A stretch of 64,000 bases of DNA from Methylomonas rhizoryzae (GTDB lineage Bacteria; Pseudomonadota; Gammaproteobacteria; Methylococcales; Methylomonadaceae), in contig NZ_CP043929.1 of NCBI RefSeq assembly GCF_008632455.1, positions 434,001 through 498,000 of the forward strand, in the 5' to 3' direction. The translations under genes and the position numbers were made by a program. The notes under the pieces are model-generated. The model had not been told where the DNA came from. It saw only the letters and a list, made by a program, of their open reading frames with translations, and made no database searches. Each line of letters starts with the position of its first letter. The stretch's first letter is position 1. This document shows positions 16,889 through 25,957 of the stretch, one piece after another.

Positions 16889-18502
16889 TCATGAAGAAGA
16901 GTTGGCGACTTCCACGGTAATCTTTAATTTGGAACCGGGTTTGAGTTCGGAACGGTTTTTCGGCACGTTGTTCCATTTGCGCAGGTCGGTGACGTTGACC
17001 TTAAATTTTTTGGATATCTGCGCCAAGCTGTCGCCCGGCTTGACCGTGTAGCTGATGTGTTTGAACGTCGGTCCGGTGGAGGCTACGGCTATCACGTCGC
17101 CGGTTTTCAGGATTTTCAATTTTTGTCCGGCTTTCAGCGGCTTTTTAGCCGAAAGCTTGTTCCAGTTGACTACGTCTTGTTGGTCTACGTTGAATTTTTG
17201 CGATACCGCCCATAAGGTGTCGCCCTTTTTAACCGTATACAGTTGTTTATTGGGACGTTCTTTGGCGGCGGTGGCCTGCTGCGCTTCTTGGCCGGTATCT
17301 GTAGAGGCGACTTCGGTATCTTCGCGGCCTTTGATGGATTTGAAGGAAACCGGAATCAACAAGGTTTTGCCTTGTTCGACGGCGTTGTCGTCTAAATGGT
17401 TGACCTCCTTGATTTGCTGCAAACTGGCGTGGTGGTGTTTGGCAATCGATTTGAGCGATTCTTTTTTTCCGACCGTGTGATATTCCCATTTGATGCGCGC
17501 GTCACTGGACAAGCCGGCCAGTTTTTCTTTGAAAGCATCGGCTTTTTCCACCGGTACCAACAAGTGATGAGGGCCGTCGGGGGCGGTGCTCCAGCGGTTG
17601 AAGGCCGGGTTCAGTTTCAAGAAGTCTTCGAGCGAGGTTTGCGCCATTTCCGCAGCTTTAGCCAGATCGATTTGCGATTTGACGTCTACCAGCTCGAAAT
17701 AAGGTGCGTTGGCGATTTGCTGCAAACTCAAGTTGTATTTTTCGGGATTTGCAAAAATTTTTGCTACCGCCAATAAGCGCGGAACATAGGTGGCAGTTTC
17801 GTGGTTAAGATCCAAAGACCAAAAGTCGGCGGGTTGGCCGCGGCTAAGGTTTCTCTCCATGGCATGGCGAATATTGCCTTTGCCGGCGTTGTAAGAAGCC
17901 AGCGCCAACAGCCAGTCATGGTCGAATTCTTCGCTGAGCTGTTTTAAAAAGGTAGTCGCGGCCTGGGTGGATTCCACGATGTCCCGCCGTCCGTCGTACC
18001 AGCTGTTTTGCTCCAAGCCATAGAGTTTTCCGGTCGGCGGGATGAACTGCCATAGACCCGATGCCTTGGCCGGCGATTCCGCATCCGGGCGAAACGCGCT
18101 TTCTATGACGGGCAATAATGCCAGTTCGCCGGGAATGTTTTTCGCTTCTATTTCGTTCAATATGAAATACAAGTAAGGTTCGGCACGTTGTTGTACCCTG
18201 GCCAGATAATTCGGATTGCGCAGATAAAAGTTTACTTCCCTGTCTATGCGCGAATTTTCGACCTCGGGCAGTGCATACAGCGATAGCATGCGGTCCCAGA
18301 TAGTGGCATTTTCTTTCGATTCGTCGTCCTTGTCGTCGAAACGCAATTTGCCGTGATGGCTACGAGTAAATACCGAAAACTTACTGGTAGACGTCGGTGT
18401 CAATGAGGTTTTGTGACCGGTTTGACTACAGCCGGTAGCCAGTAAAATAGGCAACAGATAGGACAGATGTCGGGCCGATTTTTTCGAAATTGAGCGAGGC
18501 AT
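16889..18502 (-). CDS. mltD: Membrane-bound lytic murein transglycosylase D
   Basis: A 537-residue lipoprotein; the lipobox is in LLPILLATGC. The SLT domain (about 85-260) has the catalytic glutamate in LLPVIESAFRPDAESPAKA, then GLWQFIPPTGKLYGL and LASYNAGKGNI. Three LysM-type peptidoglycan-binding segments follow: one in the middle (YHTVGKKESLKSIAKHH) and two near the end (YTVKKGDTLWAVSQKF and YTVKPGDSLAQISKKF). It cuts glycan strands between MurNAc and GlcNAc to form anhydro ends. The divergent neighbours (methyltransferase, rnhA) match the E. coli mltD region, minus gloB. Start at ATG 18502 gives the lipoprotein signal; an upstream in-frame start would bury it. Confidence 0.93.
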   Translation of the reverse strand: MPRSISKKSARHLSYLLPILLATGCSQTGHKTSLTPTSTSKFSVFTRSHHGKLRFDDKDDESKENATIWDRMLSLYALPEVENSRIDREVNFYLRNPNYLARVQQRAEPYLYFILNEIEAKNIPGELALLPVIESAFRPDAESPAKASGLWQFIPPTGKLYGLEQNSWYDGRRDIVESTQAATTFLKQLSEEFDHDWLLALASYNAGKGNIRHAMERNLSRGQPADFWSLDLNHETATYVPRLLAVAKIFANPEKYNLSLQQIANAPYFELVDVKSQIDLAKAAEMAQTSLEDFLKLNPAFNRWSTAPDGPHHLLVPVEKADAFKEKLAGLSSDARIKWEYHTVGKKESLKSIAKHHHASLQQIKEVNHLDDNAVEQGKTLLIPVSFKSIKGREDTEVASTDTGQEAQQATAAKERPNKQLYTVKKGDTLWAVSQKFNVDQQDVVNWNKLSAKKPLKAGQKLKILKTGDVIAVASTGPTFKHISYTVKPGDSLAQISKKFKVNVTDLRKWNNVPKNRSELKPGSKLKITVEVANSSS

Positions 18503-18589
18503 TGTCTTTACTCTTAAAATCAAAAAACTTGATGCTACCATGGCTTACCGGCAAAACACAACAAACCCTACCCTTTCGGGCAGTATTCG

Positions 18590-19315
18590 ATGAAAAGAAC
18601 ATTCCTATTTTCACTTTATCAAACCCCGCGGGGCAAGCTGTTGCAAGCCATGGAGGCCAAGTATATCAAACGCTGCCTTACCGTTAGTTGCAAGCAGAAA
18701 CAATTGCAAATCGGTGGTTTGGGGTGGGAAGATGAGTTTGTGGATTGCAGTTTGTACAGGAATTACCTGATTTTGGACGGCAAGGCCCTGGGACATGCGG
18801 CTGCCCTAAAGGTCAGTGCGAAGTCGTATAGCCTGCCGATTCAATCCGAATCGATGGATTTGGTCATCATCCCGCATATGTTGGAGTTCGACGCTTTTCG
18901 ATTTCGGACGATGCGCGAGGTACACCGCGTGTTGAAGCCGGGCGGGGAGTTGGTGGTTTTGAATTTCAATCCCTTGAGTTTATATGTCTGGCTGCAGTTC
19001 TTTTTGGATAAAAAGTTCAGCGATCCCTGGCGGTCGCATTTCATATCGCGCGGGCGAACCTCGGATTGGCTGAAATTGTTGAATTTCGAATTAATGAATA
19101 CCGCCGAATTCGGTTTGGATACGTTTACGATTACCATAGGCCGATTTTCCCCAATCAGTAAACGCATGTTTTCCATGGCTTACGGGGTAAAAGCGGTGAA
19201 GCGCCAGTATTCCTTGATCCCGCTCGAATCGGTCGTGGCGCCGGTAAACCGTTTGTCGGCGGCCGGGATTGTCGCTAAGGCAGAACCGCAAGTATTTAGA
19301 GATTTTTATGAATGA
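18590..19315 (+). CDS. SAM-dependent methyltransferase domain protein (YafS-like)
   Basis: A 241-residue methyltransferase-11-type protein. The early motif region is weak (LQIGGLGWEDEFVD), but the later motifs are clear: SLPIQSESMDLVIIPHMLEF (motif II/III) and MREVHRVLKPGGELVVLNFN. It lies between mltD and rnhA, where E. coli has yafS, so it is probably the same orthologous group; its substrate is unknown. The rnhA gene starts inside its last codons. Divergent from mltD with an 87-bp gap that must hold both promoters. Confidence 0.85.
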   Translation: MKRTFLFSLYQTPRGKLLQAMEAKYIKRCLTVSCKQKQLQIGGLGWEDEFVDCSLYRNYLILDGKALGHAAALKVSAKSYSLPIQSESMDLVIIPHMLEFDAFRFRTMREVHRVLKPGGELVVLNFNPLSLYVWLQFFLDKKFSDPWRSHFISRGRTSDWLKLLNFELMNTAEFGLDTFTITIGRFSPISKRMFSMAYGVKAVKRQYSLIPLESVVAPVNRLSAAGIVAKAEPQVFRDFYE

Positions 19316-19748
19316 CATCGTAACGGTTTACACGGACGGTGCGTGTAAAGGTAACCCCGGCCCCGGCGGCTGGGGTGTTTGTTTGCACTACAAAGACAAA
19401 GAAAAGCAGTTGTGCGGCGGGGAGGCCGAAACGACCAATAACCGCATGGAGTTGATGGCGGCGATTCAAGCCTTGGAGGCCTTGAAGCGTCCTTGCGCGG
19501 TAAAATTGCACACCGATTCCAAATACGTGTTGCAAGGCATTACGGAATGGATGGTCAACTGGAAAAAACGCGGCTGGAAAACTGCGACCAATAAACCCGT
19601 CAAGAACGAAGATTTGTGGCGACGACTGGATAATGCTTTATTGCCGCATGAGGTGGAATGGGTGTGGGTTAAGGGTCATGCCGGCAATGCCGGCAACGAA
19701 AAAGCCGACGAACTGGCGAATCGCGGCATTGCCCAAATCAAACAATAA
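19308..19748 (+). CDS. rnhA: Ribonuclease HI
   Basis: A 146-residue enzyme that cleaves RNA in RNA:DNA hybrids, needed for primer and R-loop removal. The acidic catalytic set is visible: Asp in VYTDGACKGNPGPGGWG, Glu in TNNRMELMA, Asp in LHTDSKYVLQG and Asp in EKADELANRG. The basic handle (WKKRGWKTATNKPVKNEDLW) marks the E. coli type. Start at ATG 19308, overlapping the methyltransferase stop by eight bases; the extra 13 residues of a longer frame would precede the conserved first strand and are not needed. Confidence 0.96.
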   Translation: MNDIVTVYTDGACKGNPGPGGWGVCLHYKDKEKQLCGGEAETTNNRMELMAAIQALEALKRPCAVKLHTDSKYVLQGITEWMVNWKKRGWKTATNKPVKNEDLWRRLDNALLPHEVEWVWVKGHAGNAGNEKADELANRGIAQIKQ

Positions 19749-19770
19749 CAACAAACGGTCAGGGGGCGGT

Positions 19771-20046
19771 ATGTTAGGGGTAGTAGCGGCTTTGGCAATC
19801 GGATACTGGTTTTACAGCACGGCCGACCGATCCGGCAGGGCGCCGGTATCTTGGAGCATATCCGGCGTGGTGGTGTATTTTCTAGCGGCTTTGATTTGGA
19901 GTTTAACGGTGACTCCCGGTATCAAAGACGCGGCTACCCATAACCCGAGCGGCATGCTGATTTTTATCGTGCGTTATGCGTATGTAGGCGTTGGAGTGTT
20001 GGCCGCCGCGGCGGTCAATTTGTTGCTAAACAAGGCCGGCGATTGA
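19771..20046 (+). CDS. Small membrane protein, unknown function
   Basis: A 91-residue protein with three hydrophobic spans: VVAALAIGYWFY, GVVVYFLAALIWSLTV and YVGVGVLAAAAVNLLL. The start at ATG 19771 follows AGGGGGCGGT closely; a longer frame reaches back into rnhA without a ribosome site. It follows rnhA by 22 bases and is followed by a GIY-YIG gene that begins in its stop codon, so the four genes from 18590 probably form one operon. I recognise no family. Confidence 0.7.
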   Translation: MLGVVAALAIGYWFYSTADRSGRAPVSWSISGVVVYFLAALIWSLTVTPGIKDAATHNPSGMLIFIVRYAYVGVGVLAAAAVNLLLNKAGD

Positions 20047-20351
20047 GCGAATCGCCTAAGGCTTGGTCGGTTTATATCGTGATATGTAGCGACGGTGCTT
20101 TATATACCGGCATTAGTACCGACGTGGACCGGCGCTTTCGGCAACACGCGAGCGGCAAGGGGGCAAAATTTTTCAGAACTCGCCGTCCGCTGCGGATTGC
20201 CTATATCGAAAACGGCTACGACAAGTCGCAAGCCAGCCGCCGCGAGCGTGCGATCAAGCGGTTAAAGTCGGAACAAAAGCGAAGTTTAATTGCGCAGGCG
20301 CCGGTCGCTACTTCAATCGGTATCGCTGGCCGGCGCGATCAGGCATGTTAG
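20043..20351 (+). CDS. GIY-YIG nuclease domain protein (YhbQ-like)
   Basis: A 102-residue single-domain GIY-YIG protein of the UPF0213/YhbQ type. The signature is VYIVICSDGALYTGIS, with the conserved arginine in DVDRRFRQHASGKGAKF and a catalytic-type glutamate in SRRERAIKRLK. The start is TTG at 20043, overlapping the TGA of the previous gene; translation is thus probably coupled. Members are thought to act on DNA or RNA branches, but the cellular role is poorly defined. Confidence 0.88.
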   Translation: MSESPKAWSVYIVICSDGALYTGISTDVDRRFRQHASGKGAKFFRTRRPLRIAYIENGYDKSQASRRERAIKRLKSEQKRSLIAQAPVATSIGIAGRRDQAC

Positions 20352-20450
20352 GGCAGATTTCCGGCGAAAACTATGTTCACCCAAGCGACCGGTCCAATGG
20401 CTGAATAAAATTTCGGCGCGAATCGGGTGAATTCACGCTTGGCCATCGCC

Positions 20451-20873
20451 TTAATTTTCCACCAAACACAAGCGACGTTCCTTTACAGTTGAACCGTCTA
20501 TGTTGAACGCGCGTAACTCCAACACGCCTTTGGTGCCCATGGAGATGATTAGATAGAGCGTTTGCGGGTAATTCGCCTGGGCAATGTCGGTGGCTGAGGG
20601 TATTGCGGGTGTTTCCGGGTGCGAATGGAAGATGGCGAACAGGGTTTCCTGTTTGTCGCGCATGGCTTTCATTGCCGCGATTTGCTGGCCGGGTTCCATA
20701 CAATAGCGGTTTTGCGGATGTTCCGCGCTGTTGGCGACCGGATAGCAGCTAACCGGCTTGCCGAAGGCGTTGGCGCCTATCAAACCGCAAATTTCCTGCT
20801 GAGGCGAGGCCTGCGCCAAATGCAGCAATTGGTTGGTTAATTTTCGCGGTAGGCAAATTTCTTGTTCGATCAT
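20451..20873 (-). CDS. JAMM/M67-family metallopeptidase
   Basis: A 140-residue MPN-domain protein with the full JAMM zinc set: Glu in QQEICGLIGA and HSHPETPAIPSATD, giving H-x-H, Ser and Asp. Bacterial single-domain JAMM proteins of this size often cleave C-terminal extensions from sulfur-carrier proteins, but no such carrier lies here, so the substrate is open. Its ATG overlaps the prmC stop by four bases and it probably shares the hemA-prfA-prmC message. Confidence 0.88.
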   Translation of the reverse strand: MIEQEICLPRKLTNQLLHLAQASPQQEICGLIGANAFGKPVSCYPVANSAEHPQNRYCMEPGQQIAAMKAMRDKQETLFAIFHSHPETPAIPSATDIAQANYPQTLYLIISMGTKGVLELRAFNIDGSTVKERRLCLVEN

Positions 20874-21718
20874 GTAAAGCTCCTTATCCCTGACGTGACG
20901 CGCGGGTTGCCGGCTAGGTCGGCATGGTTGCGGATGTTGCGATACCCGTAGTGTTGAAAGAGTTGCCGCACGGCTTCGGCTTGATCGTAACCATGCTCTA
21001 CCAGTAAATGCCCGCCGGGTTTCAGACGCTGGCCGGCTTGTTCGGCAATTGTGCGGATGTCGCGTAGCCCGTCCACGCCGCCGATCAGCGCGGATTGCGG
21101 TTCAAAGCGCAGGTCGCCGAGCCTTAGATGCGGGTCGCCGGCTGCGATATAAGGCGGATTGCTGACCACAATGTCGAAACCGTAGTCGACAATGTTTTCG
21201 AACCAATCCGATTCTAAAAAACGGGCGTTTTCGACCCCGAGGCGGCTGGCGTTTTGTTTGGCTATTGCCAGCGCTTTAGGACTCATGTCGACAGCAAGCA
21301 CGACACTCTCGGGGCGTTCTGCAGCCAAGCTCAGGGCGATTATGCCGGAACCCGTACCCAGATCGAGCAGTTTGCCTGGCGGTTGCTTGGGTAGGCGCTC
21401 CAGCGCCAGTTCCACCAAGAGTTCGGTATCGGGACGGGGAATCAGTACCGCGTCGGTTACCAGAAATTCGCGCGACCAAAATTCTTTGGTTTGGGTCAAA
21501 TAGGCAACGGGTAGGCCTTGGCGTCTACGTTCGATCAAGTCGAAGAAACATTCGACATCGGCCTGCGCAGGACAATTGTCCGGCCAGGCGCGCAGATAGG
21601 AACGTTGCTTTTGCAAGCAAAAGCATAACAACACTTCGGCGTCCAGCTCCGGCGTTTCACTGGTTGGCGCAAGCTGCATCGCGGCCGATTGCAGCAGTAC
21701 GGTAATGGAAGAGGACAT
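20870..21718 (-). CDS. prmC: Peptide chain release factor N5-glutamine methyltransferase
   Basis: A 282-residue SAM-dependent enzyme that methylates the GGQ glutamine of release factors. Motif I is LLDLGTGSGIIALSLA, the motif II acid is in VLAVDMSPKAL, and the substrate-binding VVSNPPYIA is intact. The N-terminal helical domain precedes residue 90. Start at ATG 21718 fits the family N-terminus; an upstream ATG at 21757 would overlap prfA by eight bases and add 13 odd residues. It lies directly downstream of prfA, whose product is its substrate, an order conserved across gammaproteobacteria. Confidence 0.94.
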   Translation of the reverse strand: MSSSITVLLQSAAMQLAPTSETPELDAEVLLCFCLQKQRSYLRAWPDNCPAQADVECFFDLIERRRQGLPVAYLTQTKEFWSREFLVTDAVLIPRPDTELLVELALERLPKQPPGKLLDLGTGSGIIALSLAAERPESVVLAVDMSPKALAIAKQNASRLGVENARFLESDWFENIVDYGFDIVVSNPPYIAAGDPHLRLGDLRFEPQSALIGGVDGLRDIRTIAEQAGQRLKPGGHLLVEHGYDQAEAVRQLFQHYGYRNIRNHADLAGNPRVTSGIRSFT

Positions 21719-21749
21719 AGTGGCGGCCGCAGACCTCCGTGCCGTGCAA

Positions 21750-22835
21750 TTAGGCATTGCCCAGCTGCGTCAGTAATTCAGCCTGATGTTCGTGGATCAA
21801 TGGCTGAATCACAGGCTCAAGGTCGCCTTCCATGATGTCTTCCAATTTGTAAAGGGTCAAATTGATGCGGTGGTCGGTCAAACGGCCCTGCGGAAAGTTG
21901 TACGTGCGAATCCGCTCCGAGCGGTCTCCGCTGCCGACTTGTAATTTACGGCTTTCGGATTGTTCGGCCTGTTGCTTTTCCTGTTCGGCAGCCAACAGGC
22001 GTGCTTGCAACACCGACATGGCTCTGGCCCGATTCTTGTGTTGCGAACGTTCGTCTTGACATTCCACGACTACGCCGGTCGGTATATGGGTGATCCGAAT
22101 GGCCGAATCGGTCCGGTTGACGTGCTGGCCGCCGGCGCCTGACGCGCGATAGGTGTCTATGCGCAGATCGGCCGGATTGATGTCGATTTCGTCTACGCTG
22201 TCGACTTCCGGCATGATGGCCACCGTGCAAGCGGAGGTGTGCACCCGGCCTTGCGATTCGGTTTCCGGAACGCGCTGCACGCGATGGGTGCCGGATTCGA
22301 ATTTAAGCTGCGAATACACGTTCTGACCGCTGACGCGCATGATGATTTCTTTGTATCCGCCGTGTTCGCCGCGGTTTTCGTTAATGATTTCCACGTTCCA
22401 GGCTTTGCGTTCGGCGTAGCGTTGATACATGCGTGCCAAGTCGCCGGAGAAAATTGCAGCTTCGTCGCCGCCGGTGCCGGCGCGAATTTCCAAGAATACG
22501 TTGCGGTTGTCGTTTGGATCCTTGGGCAATAGCAAAATTTGTAAGTCTTGTTCGAGTTGTTCCTGCTTTTGCTCCGTCTCTGCCAGTTCTTCCTTGGCCA
22601 TGTCGCGCAGTTCCGGGTCGCTGTCTTTGGCCATTTCCTTGGCGGATTCCGAGTCCGCTTCGTTGTCTTGGTAGGCTTTGTAGCAGGCAACGATGGGCTC
22701 CAGTTGCGCGTACTCTTGGCTGAGGCTGCGGAATTGGTTTTGGTTGCTTTGCACTTCCGGTTGGGTCAAAAGGGCGGTAATCTCTTCGAAACGTTCGGCT
22801 AGATTTTCCAGTTTGGTGCGAATTGAGGGCTTCAT
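21750..22835 (-). CDS. prfA: Peptide chain release factor 1
   Basis: A 361-residue class I release factor for UAG and UAA. The codon-reading tripeptide is PET in RVQRVPETESQGRVHTS, a known gamma variant of PxT, and the peptidyl-hydrolysis motif is in SGAGGQHVNRTDSAI. Length and domain order match the family exactly. It lies six bases after hemA and before prmC, an operon order seen in many gammaproteobacteria. Confidence 0.97.
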   Translation of the reverse strand: MKPSIRTKLENLAERFEEITALLTQPEVQSNQNQFRSLSQEYAQLEPIVACYKAYQDNEADSESAKEMAKDSDPELRDMAKEELAETEQKQEQLEQDLQILLLPKDPNDNRNVFLEIRAGTGGDEAAIFSGDLARMYQRYAERKAWNVEIINENRGEHGGYKEIIMRVSGQNVYSQLKFESGTHRVQRVPETESQGRVHTSACTVAIMPEVDSVDEIDINPADLRIDTYRASGAGGQHVNRTDSAIRITHIPTGVVVECQDERSQHKNRARAMSVLQARLLAAEQEKQQAEQSESRKLQVGSGDRSERIRTYNFPQGRLTDHRINLTLYKLEDIMEGDLEPVIQPLIHEHQAELLTQLGNA

Positions 22836-22841
22836 TCGGGA

Positions 22842-24092
22842 TTAACGTAATTTGAAAATTTCTCGCGATGCGGCGATTAAGTCGTGGCGCTCATTCGAGC
22901 CGGCTTCCCGCAGCTGCGCGCACGGAGTATGTATCAGTTTGTTAGTCAAGCTATGGGCCAGACGTTGCAATACTTCTTCCGCCGAGGCGCCGCCTTGTAA
23001 TTGCGAGATGGCTTTGGCCAGCACTTCGTCGCGAGTTTGTTCGGCTTGTAAGCGGAAATCGCGTATGGTTTCTTGGGCGCCTTGCGAACGCAGCCAAGCT
23101 AAAAAGTGTTCAACCTGAGTGTCTATGATTTCTTCGGCTTGCTCGGCTGCCCGGCGACGCGAATCCATGTTTTGATTGACGGTGTTTTGTAAGTCGTCCA
23201 CCGTGTACAAATATACGTCGCGCAATTGCTCCACCTCGGCTTCAATGTCGCGCGGCACGGCCAAATCGACCATGAACATCGGCTTGCGTTTGCGTTTTTT
23301 CAGCGCGCTTTCCACCCGGCCCTTACCCAAAATCGGCAATTGACTGGCTGTGGAAGAAACGACGATATCGGCTTCGGCCAAATGATCGGGAATTTCGGAC
23401 AGGGCAATCGCGTATCCGTTAAACTGCATAGCCAGACTGTGGGCTTTGTCGAAGGTTCGGTTAGCGATGATAATCCGGCCTATGCCGTGCTGGAAAAGAT
23501 GCCGGGCGGTCAGTTCTATGGTTTCTCCGGCACCGATCAGCAATGCGGTTTGATCGCTGAGTTTGTCGAAAATTTGCTGGGCGAGTTGAACTGCGGCGAA
23601 GGCGACCGATACCGGGCTGGAGCCGATCGCTGTGTCGGTCCGCACTTTCTTGGCGGCCGAAAACGTATGATGAAACAACTTGCTGAGGTTCTTGCCTAGC
23701 GTTCCGGCTTGGTTTGCGGCGTGGTAGGCGGTTTTCATCTGCCCGAGGATTTGCGGTTCTCCCAAAATCATCGAATCCAGTCCGCAAGCTACGCGGAACA
23801 TATGCCGGATGGATTGGCTGTCTTTGTAGCTGTATAGGTACGGGGTGAATTCCCCAGGTTGGATGAGTTTGGTATCGGCTATCCATGCTATCAAAGGGCT
23901 TTGATCTTCACTTTGACTGTGGCAATAAAATTCGGTGCGATTGCAAGTGGAAAGGATCGCGGCCTCGCTGATGTCGCGCACGTTGCGCAACGTTTTTAGG
24001 GTGTTGTCCAAGATATCCGCAGGAAACGCCAGGCGTTCGCGAATTGCGACCGGCGCAGTATTGTGGTTGATCCCTAAGGCGAGTAACGTCAT
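22842..24092 (-). CDS. hemA: Glutamyl-tRNA reductase
   Basis: A 416-residue enzyme that reduces Glu-tRNA to glutamate-1-semialdehyde, the first step of C5 tetrapyrrole synthesis. The catalytic cysteine is in AAILSTCNRTEFYC; VACGLDSMILGEPQILGQ is the family signature; the NADPH site is ALLIGAGETIELTARHL. The C-terminal dimerisation helices follow SRRRAAEQAEEIID. Start at ATG 24092 (MTLLALGINHNTAP) matches family N-termini; an ATG nine bases earlier adds MLT only. It heads the hemA-prfA-prmC-JAMM gene set and diverges from the TPR lipoprotein gene. Confidence 0.97.
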   Translation of the reverse strand: MTLLALGINHNTAPVAIRERLAFPADILDNTLKTLRNVRDISEAAILSTCNRTEFYCHSQSEDQSPLIAWIADTKLIQPGEFTPYLYSYKDSQSIRHMFRVACGLDSMILGEPQILGQMKTAYHAANQAGTLGKNLSKLFHHTFSAAKKVRTDTAIGSSPVSVAFAAVQLAQQIFDKLSDQTALLIGAGETIELTARHLFQHGIGRIIIANRTFDKAHSLAMQFNGYAIALSEIPDHLAEADIVVSSTASQLPILGKGRVESALKKRKRKPMFMVDLAVPRDIEAEVEQLRDVYLYTVDDLQNTVNQNMDSRRRAAEQAEEIIDTQVEHFLAWLRSQGAQETIRDFRLQAEQTRDEVLAKAISQLQGGASAEEVLQRLAHSLTNKLIHTPCAQLREAGSNERHDLIAASREIFKLR

Positions 24093-24181
24093 CGTTAACA
24101 ATCTAAGGCATTGTGAAAGTACGCCATTTTAAGTAAAGCGTTGTTTTTATCCAAATCTAATACAAGCTTAAACTGAACTAC

Positions 24182-24199
24182 GAGTATTTTCTGATACTC
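24182..24199. repeat. Inverted repeat in the hemA / TPR divergent region
   Basis: GAGTAT (24182-24187) and ATACTC (24194-24199) around TTTCTG, between the divergent hemA and TPR genes and 38 bases before the TPR start. It may be an operator or lie within the TPR leader. Too short to assign. Confidence 0.35.
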
Positions 24200-24236
24200 T
24201 ATATCTGTAATTTACACGTCGGGATATTTGAATTGC

Positions 24237-25955
24237 ATGAATAAATGGATCGGTATTGCCATGGCTTTGTGTGCGTCGGGCTGTGCTATGGCGCCGGAGA
24301 CTACGCCGGAAACTGCGACGACGATAAGCTCGCAAGAAGCCTTGGCGGCTAGGCCTAACCAAAACACGGTTATCGACGAAGAAGTTCTCTATTTGCTGAT
24401 GGCGGCGGAGTTGGCCGGTCAGCGTGATCAGTATGATTTGGCGCTGGATGCTTATTTGCAAGCCGCCAAACGGGTGGAGGATGCGCGCATCGCCGAGCGA
24501 GCCGTGCGTATCGGCATGTTTTTAAAAGACGGTAAGCGCACCCGGGAAGCGTTGGATATTTGGTTGTCCAAGGACGAAAAAAATCTGCCGGCCCGAAAGT
24601 TTGCCGTGTTGCTTGCGGTAAAAAGCGGCGATAGGGAAAGTGCAGTCGAGAATCTCGATGCTATTTTGTTGGAAGACCCGGCGGGTTTCGAAACCGGCAT
24701 GTTGGAGATGGTCAAGGGTTTGGAAAAAGAGGGGAGATTGCCCTTCATGGACGACGTGCTCAATGATTTGGCGTTAGCTCACCCTGACGATACCGGGGTT
24801 TTATTTCTGCAAGCCGTAGTCGCCTCCTTGCAAAAAAACAACGAAGTCGCACAGCAAAAAATCGGCCGAGTGCTGGAGTTGCAACCGGATTGGAATAAAG
24901 CCATCATTTTTCAAGCGCAACTTGCCGGCCGCTCCGGGGATATGGATAAGGCCCGCGAATATTTGCAGAAGGCTTACAAACAAGCGCCGGACGACAAGCA
25001 GCTGCGAAAAATGCTGTTAGAGGTATTGATGAACACCGGGGCGTTCGATGACGCAATTCGCTTATGTCAGGCGTCTTTAGACGAAAACCCGGAGGATGGC
25101 GAAATGTTGTTTATGTTGGCCATGATCAGTTTGCAGCAAGCGCAAGTGGATAAGGCTGAAAGCCATTTGGAAAAATTGCTGGGCAATAAAGAGTGGGAGG
25201 CTCAGGCCAGCTTTTATTTAGGAAAAATAGAGCTGGATAAACAGCATGCCGATAAGGCCTTGCAATGGTTTGATAGGGCCGGAGCGAAAGGATTCGGATT
25301 CGATGCCGATCTGGCGGCTATTTCGCTGTTGTTATCGCAGAAAGACATGGATGAGGTCGAGACTAGAATGGGGCGTTTGAATAGTAAATATCCGGACAAG
25401 CATTTGCGCATTTTGCTGATGAAGGCCGAGCTTTACAATCAGACCGGTCGCTATCAAGAAGCTTACGATATGTTAACTGAAGCGTTAAAAGAGGCGCCGG
25501 AGTCGCGTGACGTGTTGTATGCCAGAGCTTTAGTGGCTGAAAGACTGGGACGGTTGGATGTGTTGGAGGCGGATTTAGGCAAAATTTTGCAAAGCAATCC
25601 GGACGACGTTGGCGCCTTAAATGCAATGGGATATACGCTGACCGATAAAACCGAACGCTATGACGAAGCGGAAAGGCATTTGCAAAAAGCGTTGCACTTG
25701 AAGCCGGACGAAGCGGTGATTATAGATAGTTACGGTTGGTTGCAATTCAAGCGCGGAAAATACGAATTGGCGCTGGAATATTTACGCAAGGCCTACGAAA
25801 AACAACCGGAAAACGAAATAGCGGCGCACATAGCCGAAGTGTTGTGGGTGATGGGTAAAACGCAAGAGGCGAAAGATTTTTTTATCGGTGTGTTCAAGCG
25901 CTTTCCCGACGACGAGTATTTGTTGAATTTTAAGAATCGTTTTCTTCCCGAATAA
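24237..25955 (+). CDS. TPR-repeat lipoprotein
   Basis: A 572-residue lipoprotein; the lipobox is in MALCASGC. Tetratricopeptide-like helical pairs run through nearly all the rest, with typical spacing in YDLALDAYLQAAKRV, MDKAREYLQKAYKQAPDD, ESHLEKLLGNKEW, YQEAYDMLTEALKEAPE, YDEAERHLQKALHLKPDE and YELALEYLRKAYEKQPEN. It is probably a periplasm-facing scaffold. A homologous TPR gene holds the same place beside lolB in Pseudomonas. ATG 24237 is chosen over a TTG nine bases upstream. It runs into lolB with two bases between stop and start. Confidence 0.88.
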   Translation: MNKWIGIAMALCASGCAMAPETTPETATTISSQEALAARPNQNTVIDEEVLYLLMAAELAGQRDQYDLALDAYLQAAKRVEDARIAERAVRIGMFLKDGKRTREALDIWLSKDEKNLPARKFAVLLAVKSGDRESAVENLDAILLEDPAGFETGMLEMVKGLEKEGRLPFMDDVLNDLALAHPDDTGVLFLQAVVASLQKNNEVAQQKIGRVLELQPDWNKAIIFQAQLAGRSGDMDKAREYLQKAYKQAPDDKQLRKMLLEVLMNTGAFDDAIRLCQASLDENPEDGEMLFMLAMISLQQAQVDKAESHLEKLLGNKEWEAQASFYLGKIELDKQHADKALQWFDRAGAKGFGFDADLAAISLLLSQKDMDEVETRMGRLNSKYPDKHLRILLMKAELYNQTGRYQEAYDMLTEALKEAPESRDVLYARALVAERLGRLDVLEADLGKILQSNPDDVGALNAMGYTLTDKTERYDEAERHLQKALHLKPDEAVIIDSYGWLQFKRGKYELALEYLRKAYEKQPENEIAAHIAEVLWVMGKTQEAKDFFIGVFKRFPDDEYLLNFKNRFLPE

Positions 25956-25957
25956 CG

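Noticed and set aside
20377..20703. Second minus-strand frame overlapping the JAMM gene
   Set aside because: The other frame carries the full JAMM motif and a coupled start; this one has none.
21750..22835. PET in place of PAT/PVT in the release factor 1 codon-reading loop
   Set aside because: PET is a common natural variant in gammaproteobacteria such as Pseudomonas; nothing unusual.
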